Made by a program: the position numbers and the translations under genes
Notes under the pieces: model-generated
Database searches by the model: none
Told to the model about the DNA's origin: nothing
The model's input: the letters and a program-made list of their open reading frames with translations, nothing else
Shown here: piece after piece, positions 22,788 to 33,878 of the stretch
How positions within the stretch are numbered: the first letter of the stretch is position 1
Layout of the letters: every line of letters starts with the position of its first letter
DNA from: Pyrenophora tritici-repentis
Taxonomy: Eukaryota; Ascomycota; Dothideomycetes; Pleosporales; Pleosporaceae
Assembly: GCF_003171515.1 (NCBI RefSeq)
Contig: NC_089399.1
Location: forward strand, 806,001-870,000
DNA length: 64,000 nucleotides
Direction of reading: 5' to 3'

Positions 22788-25015
22788 CTACTCTTTCACT
22801 TGCAGATGATAGGTGCTGAGTTGGTCTTCCGTCATACGCGTCGGGCTCTTGACGAGCAAGTCCTCGCCCTTTCCACTCTTGGGGAAAGCAATGACGTCCC
22901 GAACGCTCTCCCTATGACACAGGACTGCCATCAGCCTGTCCCATCCCAGCGCAATACCCGCGTGGGGAGGGCATCCGCTTCTTAGCACGTCGAGTAGGTG
23001 TCTGAAGTCTTCTACACGCTCAGGCTTCATCTTGAGGATATCCTTGAAAATGAACTCTTGCACGGCAGCTGAGTGAATACGGCGACTGCCACCACCAAGC
23101 TCAACACCATTGACGACGATGTCGTAGTGAGCTGCTTTGGCGGCGGAGGGATCTGTGAGGAGTAGCTCTACGTCTTCTGGTGTTTTTGGTGCGGTAAACG
23201 GGTGGTGTGTTGATGAGAAGCCTGCTTCGCCACCCTGACCTGGCTCGCTGTCCGAAGATGGGGTGAACAAGGGGAAGTCTGTGATCCAGACGAACTTGTA
23301 GTCCGAATTTTCGGGTGCAGTCATAAGACCTTGGGCTATGGCTGCTTTGTGGAGTGCGAGACGCAGGTTTCCGAGCATGGTTGACCCGCCTGAGAAGGGC
23401 GCGTTGGGTCGGGCTTGTAGGACCAGAACATCGCCATTCTCGACGGCAAGAGATTCTGGCCCCTCCATCACGTATTGGTAGCCTAGTGGACCGAGGCCTT
23501 GCATGGGCTGGGATAAGTCGCCGATGAAGATGCCGGGTTGGCCGTCTGCGTTGTCAAGGTAGGGTTTGCCATCTGGGCTATCGAGGAAGCTGGCAATGAA
23601 TTTGCGGGTTACCTTAGGGTCTTCGGATATGGATATTTTTATGGCGTCGATGGCTGGGTTCTGTAGTGAAGTGATCTTTCCAATAAGATCGGATGTCAGG
23701 TGTTGAGTAATTTCGTGGATCTGTCCTGGTCAGTCCCATTATCGTCTATGAGACGATATAGGCGTCTTACCTTTGATTCGAAACGTAGATCTGGTTTATC
23801 AGACCCATAGGATGTCATGGCCTCATGGTACGTCATCCGCTGGAACTTTCCACGGAGAGTTACGTTATTGACATGTTGCCAGACCTCTTTCAGCAATTGC
23901 TCGATCTCTTCCATAACCTCTTCCTCGCCAGCAAAAGCCATCTCCATATCGAGCTACACCTATAATTAGAGCAAATTCCGAGCGCTTTTGAATTGGCCAC
24001 TGACCTGAGTGAACTCCGGCTGCCGATCAACCCTGAGATCTTCGTCACGAAAGCATCTTGCAAATTGGTAATACTTTGTAATGCCAGAGGCCATGAGAAT
24101 CTGTTTGTACTGCTGGGGACTTTGTGGTAGCGCATAAGCCAGTCCCTTCTGGCGCGTAGGCACAAGGAACTCGCGTGCACCCTCTGGCGTGGACTTGAAA
24201 AGGATGGGCGTCTCAATCTCCTTCCACATGTGTGCGTTGAGATGCAGTCTTGCCTTGGCCATGGCTTCCGACCGAAGAATGAGATTTTGACGCAACATAT
24301 TGTCTGTACGAAGCTGCAGATGTCGCTGATGAGGACCAAATACCGTGTCGTTCTTGATGATGATGTCATTTGAAATGTCATTAAGCGGCTGGATGTGAGC
24401 AACAGCTATTTCTTTCTGTGCTTCTAGTTTCATGTCTAGATATGTGTCGTCTTTCGGAGGTTTGCGGTCCATGAGCTTTCCTTTCACGATCACGGGTGTC
24501 CATTCTTTCAACGATCGTATCTTTGCGTGCGATTCCTCATTATTAGAGGTAGAGACAAGTTGTATGCACTGTGTTCCGTTCTTGTGGCGAAGCATAGTAA
24601 ACGATAGCTTGCTGCTAACATCTCTCCGTGTGCTGAGATAGCCGAATACCTCAACATCTTCCCCACTAGGTTTTTCTTGAAATGTTTTAGACATCCATTC
24701 ATTATCGATTCTTTGCCAGCCTGACGACTGGACTGAGATTTGGTAAGTATGTGCCTAGCATCGAAGGGGTGATGCTAACATACTCGTCGCTTTAAAGTTG
24801 TCGAGTGTCTTTCTTAGACTCTCATCTGGCGTAATCGTGTCCCATCTTGGAGTTGAGCTATTGAAAAACCGTACTGAACTGCTTGGACATAGCGCTGTAT
24901 GGCTGGGTGTGATCCCATGATGACCTGTTTGGGGGTATCTCGAAATATCTGCGTAGGAGGTGCGCAGACAACTTCTGCGACCTCTTACACAACGAGAAGC
25001 GTGGAGAAGACTCAT
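22788..25015 (-). CDS. MSD1: Mitochondrial aspartyl-tRNA synthetase
   Basis: Class-II aaRS that charges mitochondrial tRNA-Asp, 691 residues in four exons: 25015-24784, 24732-24005, 23953-23771 and 23720-22788 (introns 51, 51 and 50 nt). The N-terminus ([20 protein letters not shown]) is basic and free of acidic residues, as in mitochondrial presequences. An OB-fold anticodon-binding domain follows ([18 protein letters not shown]). The catalytic core shows the bacterial-type [11 protein letters not shown] block, motif 2 ([20 protein letters not shown], joined to LDMEMAF by the second intron) and motif 3 ([13 protein letters not shown]). The insertion between motifs 2 and 3 (GAD-like domain) is present, as in bacterial and mitochondrial AspRS. 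All exon joins preserve conserved residues. It corresponds to yeast Msd1. Confidence 0.95.
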
Positions 25016-27895
25016 CGCCCCTACAGTCTCGTATTGACCCCTGGGAGATACTATGCCGTGTATTGTGTCTTTGCATGCTGCTCAGTTGAATATCAACATT
25101 TTGCCAAGCCAAGGTGAGTCTTAGTCTCGATAGAGGCTAGCGTCCGCTCAGACCACGTCTCGGAGCTTCAAAATCTTTCCGCAGCCCACACCCAGCTTCT
25201 CTCGGTATCCCTCCAGTTTATACAATGTAAGCCATTCTGTTTTTCAGCTCCAGCCAAACTTATGCTAACCACGCCTCAGATGATGAAAGCCTAGCGTGTA
25301 TCAGCTGAGCAGCTCTCTGTATTCCGCCTTCGAACTCTCCCTTCACCGGGCTCAAGTGGTTCGCTGGTAGATGTGGATGTGGTTGCATGACTTCCGCGTC
25401 CGGCACACCCACCTTGTTACATAACGGACGCTTTGACGGCATCTCTGATTCGATAAACTGGACGGTGTCATATTCGCAATGCGAATGCGCACGCGGCGCG
25501 ATCGCGATTACGATCGATGCGAGCGACGGTTGTGGAGTATACCCGACGAGAATGGGCTGTGTATATTACAGTGGATAGATGCAATGAAAGAGTTTCATTT
25601 TTCGCATGGTCTACGTGCGTGATGGGTGATGTGGGAAGGGATGAGGCTGTTCAAGCTATGATGCATTCGCCAAACATTACTGCGAGAGGTAATGAAGTTT
25701 TCAATCTTCTACCTACTCTCCAAGTCGGCGATATAAAGACGCAGTGTCAATTACCCCTTGACTACTTTAGATGGGAAAAGGGGCGTAACACATATGCAAC
25801 ATACTGGCACGATAGCGATGCGTTTGCTTGAGCATGCTCGTGGACGCAGCTTGGTACTTGATGTAGTATAGCCATAGTATTGCCTCTTCTCTCGATGCCG
25901 CTAGTGCATCTCTGCCTGCTACTGCTCCTTAGTCTCTCCAGCACCTCATCAGAATACATGAGGCCTTCCAATATCCTAAGAATGGCGAAATCACTATGTA
26001 GAGACTGGAATTGACCAAGTATACAGCATCGCCATTTGATCAGGATGACATAAGATGATGAGGGCATAGCAGCTCAAATTGTGCGACCTGGACAGATCGC
26101 GGTCTGTCACCCTTGAATCGTTGAATGCCAATGTAGTAGTCGCTTTGGTTGTCTTGGTCCTTCCCATTGTGGCTTCATACATACAGCGAGTAGGTGTGAA
26201 TAAAGTTGGTTAGAGGCCCACCCCCACGCCATACAGAATCTAGAAGGGGCAGCCACGACTGATAGTGAGAGAGCACTGACATTGTACGAAACCGCTTTCG
26301 TCCACGAATGATGAGTATCATTGCCGGTCATTACGCTGCCGGTGATGCTCTTGTACGATACCATCCCGTGCTACGCGCTTCGTCGGTGTCTGTGTTGGGT
26401 AGAAACAAGTCATCAAAAGCTGGGCAAACTGGGTCTACCTGGGGAGCCAGCAATATAAGTGAGACAATCTTCGCGCTACTATCGTCATTGTAGTCGACAT
26501 GAGACTAAATGCAGTCTTCTTACTGCTTTGCTTTTTGTATAATCCACAAGCGTGTGAGGGTGTTTTGCGTATCGCATAAACACACGTTTGTTTGTGGGCA
26601 CTACTGAAAGCATGCTGGGTGTAATGCGGCATCTCTCCGGATCCGTTCTACGACATGGAGGCTTGATTTGAGTTTTCCGACAACGGCACGGCATCCCGGA
26701 AGCCTGTAAAGCGATTGAGTCGTCTGCGTCCTGCGCAAAAGTCCAGTGTTCAGTGCACATGTCCAGCTACTTGGCAGGTAGCCGCCTCTTGAACATTAGC
26801 CGCTTGTTTTCACGCTCACCGATGCGAACACCTAGACGGGCCTCTTACGCTAACAAGACCTTTAATTTCACAGGCACACGACAGATGATTTGCCGCGCAA
26901 CCTTCCGCTGGCGCTAATTGTTTTTGCAGCCGACCGTGCGCCGGGAGAAATGGGCTGAGGACATTGGATAGACACATCTGCGGGAGGTCCCATTGAGCAA
27001 AAAGCTGTGTGACGCCCTCGCGTCTTCGAATCCGTGTGTCGCGCTACCGACGTCTTGTCATTGTTGCCAGACTCGCGTCTCGGCCTTTCATCTGATCTCG
27101 GGCCTCCTTCGCCCGCATCTCGCCGTCGCGTGGCTCGTCCTGCGACCCGTCTCACACACTCTTCAGCTCTTTCCCGCAGTCGTAACGCAGTACAGGAGGC
27201 CGTCGGGACCAGCGAGACCTACAACAGCGACGTCTCACTAGCTAGGGGTCTCCTTGCAACTTTTGCCAAGCCACCAGTCCCTATCCGGCGTAGGAAGCTT
27301 CTGCCGCTCCACACGAACCTCGCTGTCATCTGTACCGCGCCAGTTCAGCAAGACTGCCCGTTGACTACCGCCTCTTCCTTCTTTGCATACGTTTACCGTC
27401 CTGCTGGATCAGCCATTCCCCGCTCCCGCCTGTGGCCACTTCTCTCAAGTAAGGCTCATCTTCTCTCTACAATCCCTTCACACCCCTCCTTGCTGGCCCA
27501 ACTCGTGCTTTTTTGGAGCGACCATCGGATACCATCACTTTAACTTGATATCGGAATTCCTTGCTTTTCGTACCCTACAGGTACGCTATACAAGTAGCAT
27601 GTTTACGAGAGCTGGAAGATTTACTTTGTCCCACCACGAGGCGCTGCGTCATGCAAGACCACTGTTTGTACGACAGCAGAGAGTCGCACTACAGCAACGT
27701 CTCCTTGCCCGCTTTGTAAACATGGCTTTCCCACCTGAGTCACTTCGCTTCATCCGTGGTTGAGACCTTGCAGTAAGGTCTGCATTTGACATCTGCTGCA
27801 GCTGGTAACGTCCGGATATTCAAAACCAGGCCTTTCCTCCTCTTTCAGTATCACTTTGCGTCTTTCAACCTCGTTTTCGAATCGCATCGCTAACC
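25016..27895. other. Intergenic stretch with long leader of the kelch-BTB gene
   Basis: No gene is supported between the divergent AspRS and kelch-BTB starts. 25440-25540 is CpG-rich. From about 27000 the sequence becomes C/T-rich, as in a fungal promoter and leader, and may contain a leader intron (donor-like GTAAGG near 27450, acceptor-like CCCTACAG ending 27580). An upstream ORF lies at 27599-27763. Confidence 0.45.
27599..27763 (+). promoter_or_regulatory. Candidate upstream ORF (54 residues) of kelch-BTB gene
   Basis: The ATG at 27599 opens a 54-codon frame (starting MFTRAGRFTLSHHEALRHAR) that ends 132 bp before the main ATG at 27896. It is basic and lacks acidic residues except two Glu. 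If the mRNA leader covers it, it could reduce translation of the main frame; a small independent protein cannot be excluded. Confidence 0.3.
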
Positions 27896-30800
27896 ATGGC
27901 CCTCCCCCTAGGCTTATCTTACCCCTCTGTTGGCGCTAGCTCCGAGCCATTAGGTGACATCTCATCTTTCTGGAAAAAGCCGAGAACATTAAATTTCAAG
28001 CGAGCATTAACGAGCAAGCGACACTCCGTCGAATCTGCAGGCTCCCTATTCAGCACCTATCGCCGGGTGCACTCAAGAAATCAATCCGATCATTGTGGCA
28101 CTTCTTCACTGGTTGGCAGCCACTGTCCGTCTCGTCAAACCAGGACCAAGCACGTTCCCATCGTCGTTGCGCGCTATGATCAGGTTGTAGCACCTGAAAG
28201 CCCCTGTACGAGGACTGAATTCAGCTCTTCGCCGACGTCGACTATCGTCTCGAGCAGTCGCCCCAGCCTTTCCGGGTTCCCCTTGCCGAGCGGCAAATCC
28301 TCGAGCGAATCTTCCAGCGTCAAGTCTCGCCATGTGGAGATTGTGATACCGGACTGGGCTATACCTGTACAGAGATTTTCATCTTCGCCTATAAAACTTT
28401 TTTTAGACCGTGAAGATCCCCAAAACGTAGCAACTCCTCCACAAAGTCCGGCCAGCATGGCTCAGAGCCGGACCAACACCATCGATTCTCAAACCTCGGC
28501 ACCCTACATATCGAGTCTAAATAGTAGTCAAGCAAGTTTGAACCACCAAGACCATCAGGATGGTGGACACGAACGCCCACCAACATCATCTGGCCGGACC
28601 CCCGGTTCAGCTGTTTCGCAATCCCCAGCCATGCTTGCCGGTCCAGCGACCCCCACAAGCTCAACAGCTGGATTATCAGGATTAGTGTGTAACGTGCACC
28701 GCACCACCGGCAGAGAACCACATCCGCTCGTTGGCGCCACCACGACTATTCTAGGCGACAAACTCTATGTTTTTGGGGGCAGAAGACTTTCACGAACCAG
28801 GCCGCAGCTCACGTCGGACTTGTACGAACTCGATCTTGTCAAACGCCACTGGTGCAAGGTTGATGCCAAAGGGGACATCCCGCCTCCACGGTACTTCCAC
28901 AGCGTCTGTGCACTTGGCGATACGAAGCTCGTATGTTACGGTGGCATGTCGCCTGCAAGTCCTTCGTCAAATCAGGCAGCGTCGGTAATACAAGGTGCAC
29001 CCGCGGATGCCCAGCCTGAGGTGGTGGTCATGTCCGACGTTCACATTTACGATGCGCCAACGCGAACGTGGATGCACGTTGCCACAAGCGATCCACCGCA
29101 GGGTCGTTATGCTCATTGCGCGACTATACTTCCTAGCTCTGCAGTATTCAGCTCAACCGGAGCTGCAGTAACAGCCATACGGCACAATCCATCGTCGTCG
29201 AATCCAAACCAGGGATCTTTAGGTGTTCAATTAGATGGCGAGGGTGGTGCTGAGATGTTGGTAGTGGGTGGACAGGACAGCGCCAACCATTACATTGAAC
29301 AAATCAGCGTGTTCAATCTGCGGAGCCTCAAGTGGACAGAAACTAGTACCCTGGGCAGAAGTTGTGGCGCATACAGAAGCGTGGTTGCGCCTCTGACCAG
29401 CATCAACCCTAATGACATCGGCGCAGGACCACGACGAAGTGGCGACGCAAGAACAATAGACGGACAATCCTCTGACGGCAGTGGGGAATCGTCGATGCTC
29501 ATCTACTCAAATTATAACTTTCTGGACGTCAAGCTCGAATTACAAGTACGGCATCCCGATGGAACACTTTCCGAGAAGCCAATGCATGGCAACTTTTCAC
29601 CGCCTGGGCTTAGATTCCCAAATGGCGGTGTTATCAATAACCACTTTGTAGTAAGCGGCACTTTTTTGACATCATCAAAACAAGAATACGCGCTCTGGGC
29701 TCTTGATTTACGAACCCTAAGTTGGGGGCGCATAGAAGCCGGCGGCAACATCTTCAGTCAAGGTAGTTGGAACCGAGGAGTGCTATGGAATCGTAGGAAC
29801 AGTTTTGTGATACTGGGAAATAGGAGGAGGAGCTTGGTCGAGGATTACAACCACCGACGTATCAACTTTTCCAATATGTGTGTGGTAGAGCTAGAGGCAT
29901 TCGGACTCTACGACAACCCTCGCAAAGTAACGCCTGCATCAGGTTTTAGCTCCGTGAGCGCACCGCCGCAGCACGATCGACTTGATACGCTTGCCGGAGG
30001 TCGAACGCTATCACCTGCAGCGGCTGAGCTCGGTCAGATGGCTTTGGGTATGCGAGAGCTCGCCGACATGGACTTCCTGGCCCTGAACGGCGAACGCATC
30101 CCCGTCAACTCCCACATCATTGCCCGACGCTGGGGTCCGTATTTTAATCAACTTCTTCGTGAAAGCGCACAAAGCGCTGAGAAGGAGACTGCCGAGGCAG
30201 CAACACTTCGACCTTCCGCCACAATGCATCCCTCGCGGAATTCGAGCATCACTATTACACCTTCGATTAGGACGACTTACTCAGCAGCGACGACACTTAC
30301 TGCTAACACTGTGACGCCGTCCGAGGCTACAGCCATCTCGGCAACCTCATATTCTTCGTTAAGCCCACCCGAACCCACGTCGCACTTGCCGTCTCAACGT
30401 CCCAGAACATTATTTTTACCACACACACATCTTACACTCCAAGCACTCATACACTTTTTATACACTTCATCGTTACCACCACACAACTCCCCTCTATGCT
30501 CACCGCAGATTCTCTGCTCACTGCTCCAGCTGGCCCGACCATACCACATCGACGGCCTTCTCGAGGCCATTATCGAACGACTACATCTTCTACTGGACAA
30601 TAGGAATACTGCAGCTATTTTCAATGCTGCGGCCATGGCAGCTGGTGGGGGCTCGGGTATTGCTTTTATGGGTGTGAACGGAGTTTCAGCTACAAACGGC
30701 ACATCGAATGGCGTCTCCAGCTCAGGCAATGGCACTACGGCCTCCGATATCGAACGCAGTCTAGATGCCGGACTACGCGCGCTTCGTGTCAACACAGACG

Positions 30801-31075
30801 TCGAACGCAACCACGATGACGAAGTCAGCTCAGCAGTATCAGACACCACATCAGCGTCGGCTTCGGATAACGGTTACGGAGATGGAAGCATGTACGAAGA
30901 AAGAGATGTATGGAATGGTGAGATTAGCTCGGTCGTTGGACTGCAGAAACGAGGACTAAGAGGCCTAATGGAAGGCCGACGCATCAGAGAGATGGGCAGA
31001 AGCAGAGATCGGAGCAGGGACGATAGCACCGTGCGAAACGGAGATAGTGTAGGCTTGGGTCTGCAAGGCACATGA
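27896..31075 (+). CDS. Kelch-repeat/BTB protein, Ral2-like
   Basis: A 1059-residue single-exon protein. Residues 1-250 are disordered and Ser/Pro-rich. Kelch repeats follow from about residue 275 (GATTTILGDKLYVFGGRR, SVCALGDTKLVCYGG, GRYAHCATILP, MLVVGGQDS, then FVILGNRRR), forming a probable beta-propeller. A BTB domain starts about residue 722 (DMDFLALNGERIPVNSHIIA) and resumes about residue 840 (LFLPHTHLTLQALIHFLYTS); an insert of about 75 Ser/Thr-rich residues separates the halves. The tail is charged and disordered. This kelch-then-BTB order is that of Schizosaccharomyces Ral2, which acts with the Ras pathway in mating and cell shape; orthology is inferred from order and motifs, not tested. 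The start ATG has a good context (accATGg). Confidence 0.85.
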   Translation: MALPLGLSYPSVGASSEPLGDISSFWKKPRTLNFKRALTSKRHSVESAGSLFSTYRRVHSRNQSDHCGTSSLVGSHCPSRQTRTKHVPIVVARYDQVVAPESPCTRTEFSSSPTSTIVSSSRPSLSGFPLPSGKSSSESSSVKSRHVEIVIPDWAIPVQRFSSSPIKLFLDREDPQNVATPPQSPASMAQSRTNTIDSQTSAPYISSLNSSQASLNHQDHQDGGHERPPTSSGRTPGSAVSQSPAMLAGPATPTSSTAGLSGLVCNVHRTTGREPHPLVGATTTILGDKLYVFGGRRLSRTRPQLTSDLYELDLVKRHWCKVDAKGDIPPPRYFHSVCALGDTKLVCYGGMSPASPSSNQAASVIQGAPADAQPEVVVMSDVHIYDAPTRTWMHVATSDPPQGRYAHCATILPSSAVFSSTGAAVTAIRHNPSSSNPNQGSLGVQLDGEGGAEMLVVGGQDSANHYIEQISVFNLRSLKWTETSTLGRSCGAYRSVVAPLTSINPNDIGAGPRRSGDARTIDGQSSDGSGESSMLIYSNYNFLDVKLELQVRHPDGTLSEKPMHGNFSPPGLRFPNGGVINNHFVVSGTFLTSSKQEYALWALDLRTLSWGRIEAGGNIFSQGSWNRGVLWNRRNSFVILGNRRRSLVEDYNHRRINFSNMCVVELEAFGLYDNPRKVTPASGFSSVSAPPQHDRLDTLAGGRTLSPAAAELGQMALGMRELADMDFLALNGERIPVNSHIIARRWGPYFNQLLRESAQSAEKETAEAATLRPSATMHPSRNSSITITPSIRTTYSAATTLTANTVTPSEATAISATSYSSLSPPEPTSHLPSQRPRTLFLPHTHLTLQALIHFLYTSSLPPHNSPLCSPQILCSLLQLARPYHIDGLLEAIIERLHLLLDNRNTAAIFNAAAMAAGGGSGIAFMGVNGVSATNGTSNGVSSSGNGTTASDIERSLDAGLRALRVNTDVERNHDDEVSSAVSDTTSASASDNGYGDGSMYEERDVWNGEISSVVGLQKRGLRGLMEGRRIREMGRSRDRSRDDSTVRNGDSVGLGLQGT

Positions 31076-31627
31076 TGATGGAATGAGACAAGAAAAGATA
31101 CGAAAGACAACGGCTATTCACTTAGCGAGATGGAGTTGGAAGACTTTAGCGTTTATGCTTCTATGACGGAAATTATGTTACCATTTAGGATATCAAGGGA
31201 TTTGAGATGGTTGGATCAATCTAATGTGCTACGGTGTATTTCTTCTCTTTGCCACTACCCTTCTGGTCTTTTGCTGTACACCACGCGTCTAAATCTTCGC
31301 GGGATGCACCAGCGTTGCTTCTTTGTCACCGAATACTCTACTACGTTCTCTATAATCTTCTGTCTTTACACTTCCATTACTGTCGTCCTAGAGTTGGGAA
31401 GATGCAGTGGTAATATCCTGGACTGCGGTATACACTTTCCTGGCCTGGCTGCGCAGTCTGCTATGGTAGCAAGTTGAAGGCGCCTTGCAGATCCCTGGCT
31501 CGTGGCTTTGGCCTCTTAGAGATGCTATTGGATACCAATAAATCTCACTTTTCGGGTGGCGCACAACGCTTATCGCATGGCGTAGCGTAGCGGACGTTAG
31601 GTTTCTCACTCCTCCTCATCCCTCCCT
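31076..31627. other. Convergent 3' intergenic stretch
   Basis: The shared 3' flank of the kelch-BTB gene and the small membrane protein gene. Nothing else is seen. Confidence 0.5.
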
Positions 31628-32062
31628 TCACCTCCCCACCCTCGCAGCATCCGGCATCCTCGGCATATACGGCGGCGGTGGCGCCTCAAACCCCGCCGCA
31701 CCCCCTTCATCCCACTTCCTCCAGCTCTGGTCAGGTACCACCCTTCCATGGCCAACCCTCCCTTGCGGAAACCTCACTGAAGCCAGGACTCCATGTTGAT
31801 GATGCGGACCCAGCAAGTCAAAGTCACTGGTTGATCGGTCGTCGCCGCGTAAGGCGCGTTGACGGGCGTTATTGCGGGTCCAGTTGCGGGCGTAGACTAG
31901 ACTCAAGATGATGCCGACAAAGGCCCCGACGAGTATTATGATGATGAGGAGGACGATGCGGTGGGTGGAGCATGAGGGGGTGTAGTTTGCGTCGCAGGAG
32001 TCTGAACGGGTGTAAAGGAAGCGGGGGAATATGTTGTGGTGGGGTTGTGGTAGTGGCGCCAT
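31628..32062 (-). CDS. Small single-pass membrane protein with PPxY motif
   Basis: A 144-residue protein. The N-terminal part has two close Cys (SDSCDANYTPSCST) and no clear signal peptide, and a strong membrane segment follows at about residues 36-57 (IVLLIIIILVGAFVGIILSL), then a basic RNWTRNNARQR stop-transfer segment. The C-terminal half is polar and ends with a Pro-rich PPPPYMP motif. PPxY motifs bind WW domains, for instance of Rsp5/Nedd4 ubiquitin ligases, so an adaptor or an Rsp5-sorted cargo is conceivable; that is inference. Small ascomycete membrane proteins of this layout are common and mostly uncharacterised. Single exon, good ATG (gccATGg on the coding strand). Confidence 0.7.
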   Translation of the reverse strand: MAPLPQPHHNIFPRFLYTRSDSCDANYTPSCSTHRIVLLIIIILVGAFVGIILSLVYARNWTRNNARQRALRGDDRSTSDFDLLGPHHQHGVLASVRFPQGRVGHGRVVPDQSWRKWDEGGAAGFEAPPPPYMPRMPDAARVGR

Positions 32063-33878
32063 GGTATCTTATGCTGTGGTGTGGTGTATTTAGATGGCTG
32101 AGACCGGAGTATATGAATGTGTGTTTGGTGAATGAATCCAAACCTCAGAAAGTCAATCCGTCCACATGTATATTACAAAAACTCCGACGAGAAGAAAAAT
32201 ACACAATGAACATGAGACATACAAGAGACGCAGAGGCCAAACGCTTTACTATACATATCCTTTCTTCCATCATCACACCGGACAGACGCTGGCCCCATCC
32301 CCCCAGCCCACCGGTCTGGCCAACATGCAGGCGCAGCCTTGTACGGCGTCACATACCCACCCACCAGCGCCTGGGATTAGAAACGTCTGAAAACATTGTT
32401 TGCCCGTCTGTGCCTTGCGCTTTCAGAAGGCGGCTACGCCGGTCCCATGGTTTGGTTTGTTGGATATTGGGTCTTTTTGGGTTTTGGCCCAACACATGGC
32501 CGGTGCACTGCCCCCCCGCGTGTTGCCTTGGGAGCTGCCTTGCTCGGTGTTGCTTAACGTTAGTCTGTGCGTGGCGCTGGCGTCTGGATTTGCACATGGG
32601 GGGGGGACGGAGCGTTGTGGTAAAAATTGTTCTGGGTCTGAGTGTCTGGTACGATGGCAGGGAGTTTTTCTTGGTGGTTAGTTGAGATGGCTAGTTACTT
32701 CTCCGCTGGATCGCTGGTTCTGTTGATGGTTTGCTAGGTGGGGTCATGTTGGCCTCAGGCGCGCAAGGCTTCCTAAGGCGCACAATGGGCGAGGTCGACG
32801 GACTCCTGCGCTGTGCATAATACCTAATCTCGACTGCGTCTACTTTTCTGATGCTGTGCGGCGAACAAGGTGTCGCGAATTTTTTCGTTTTAATTTGGCT
32901 GCTTGCAGTTGTTGGATTGGACGGCGCTTCCTGACGCAGAGCTGTGCCGTAACTGGGGCTCAGCTGTGCCCTGTTGTCGCGCAATCATGTTGACCGGATA
33001 TATCGTGCAGGGCGGTTCCCAAGGCGGTTGCTGAGTGATTGGCAGAGGGAAGGCGCAGTCAGCAAGGTTGCTGTATGTCGAGTTACTCTGGTCCACTGTG
33101 GATGAAATAACGGTTACACTGACATGTAGGACACCTGATATGGAGGGAATATATATGGTTGACTGATGCAGCCCATGGATGGTTTCACAGACAGTCGCGG
33201 GGCTTTTTGTTTGGACAGCCCCAACGATTTTACTAGGATGAGCAAGCATGTAAGTCCGTCGCAGTATCAGGAGTTGACATGTGAAGTATGCCCTTTCGAC
33301 ACTCTTCACCCTTTGGCCTGCTTGGTTGCAGTGCGGACAAGCACATGCAAAAAGGTTGTAGTCTTGGTAGCGACGAGAGCCTGCAATCACACTGGACGAC
33401 TCGGGCTCACACATTCATGACACGTAGCCTGTCATTCACAGATTGATATGTTCTAATACTAATCCGAGCACCCTACTGTCGTATAGCCAAAGCCTCTCAA
33501 AGCCGATGTGGGTGTTGCTCCAAACACCGAAGTCGACTTCCCCGCAGCCTCCGCCCGGCATGCCCGATTAGGCAATTTCCGAAGATGCCGGTATGTTGCT
33601 TCCCCGCAAACAGCTGGCCACACGGGCAGATGTGTTGCGCGATTGTACTATGTGTACGAAAGAAGAGAGTCTCCGGCCAGGCCTATTCCAAGAGAGTCTG
33701 GTGACCTCTGAATGAGTGGGGAGTCGGTATAAGAATCCACAATGGCCCCGTTGCGTGAAGGTTGCGAACGCATTGCGTATTCCTTGCTTGTTGTATAAAT
33801 ACCTTTTTCTAGCGATATTTTGGCGTGTACCTTTATTATTCTATACTTTCATCCTATTCATCTACTAAGTAATACACA
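32063..33878. other. Intergenic stretch, 1.8 kb
   Basis: Short overlapping open frames only, including an unsupported 174-codon minus-strand frame at 32890-33414. The right end carries the promoter of the SDR gene. Confidence 0.5.
33794..33800 (+). promoter_or_regulatory. TATA box of the SDR gene
   Basis: TATAAAT lies 85 bp upstream of the ATG at 33879, followed by a pyrimidine-rich leader, a common arrangement for strongly regulated fungal genes. Confidence 0.55.

Noticed and set aside
27034..27763. Plus-strand frames of 126-169 codons before the kelch-BTB gene
   Set aside because: C/T-rich promoter and leader sequence gives long open frames; composition is not protein-like apart from the small uORF listed.
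32890..33414. 174-codon minus-strand frame with an ATG
   Set aside because: No domain, targeting signal or conserved-looking block; possible by chance in a 1.8-kb intergenic stretch. A BLASTP hit in relatives would change this.
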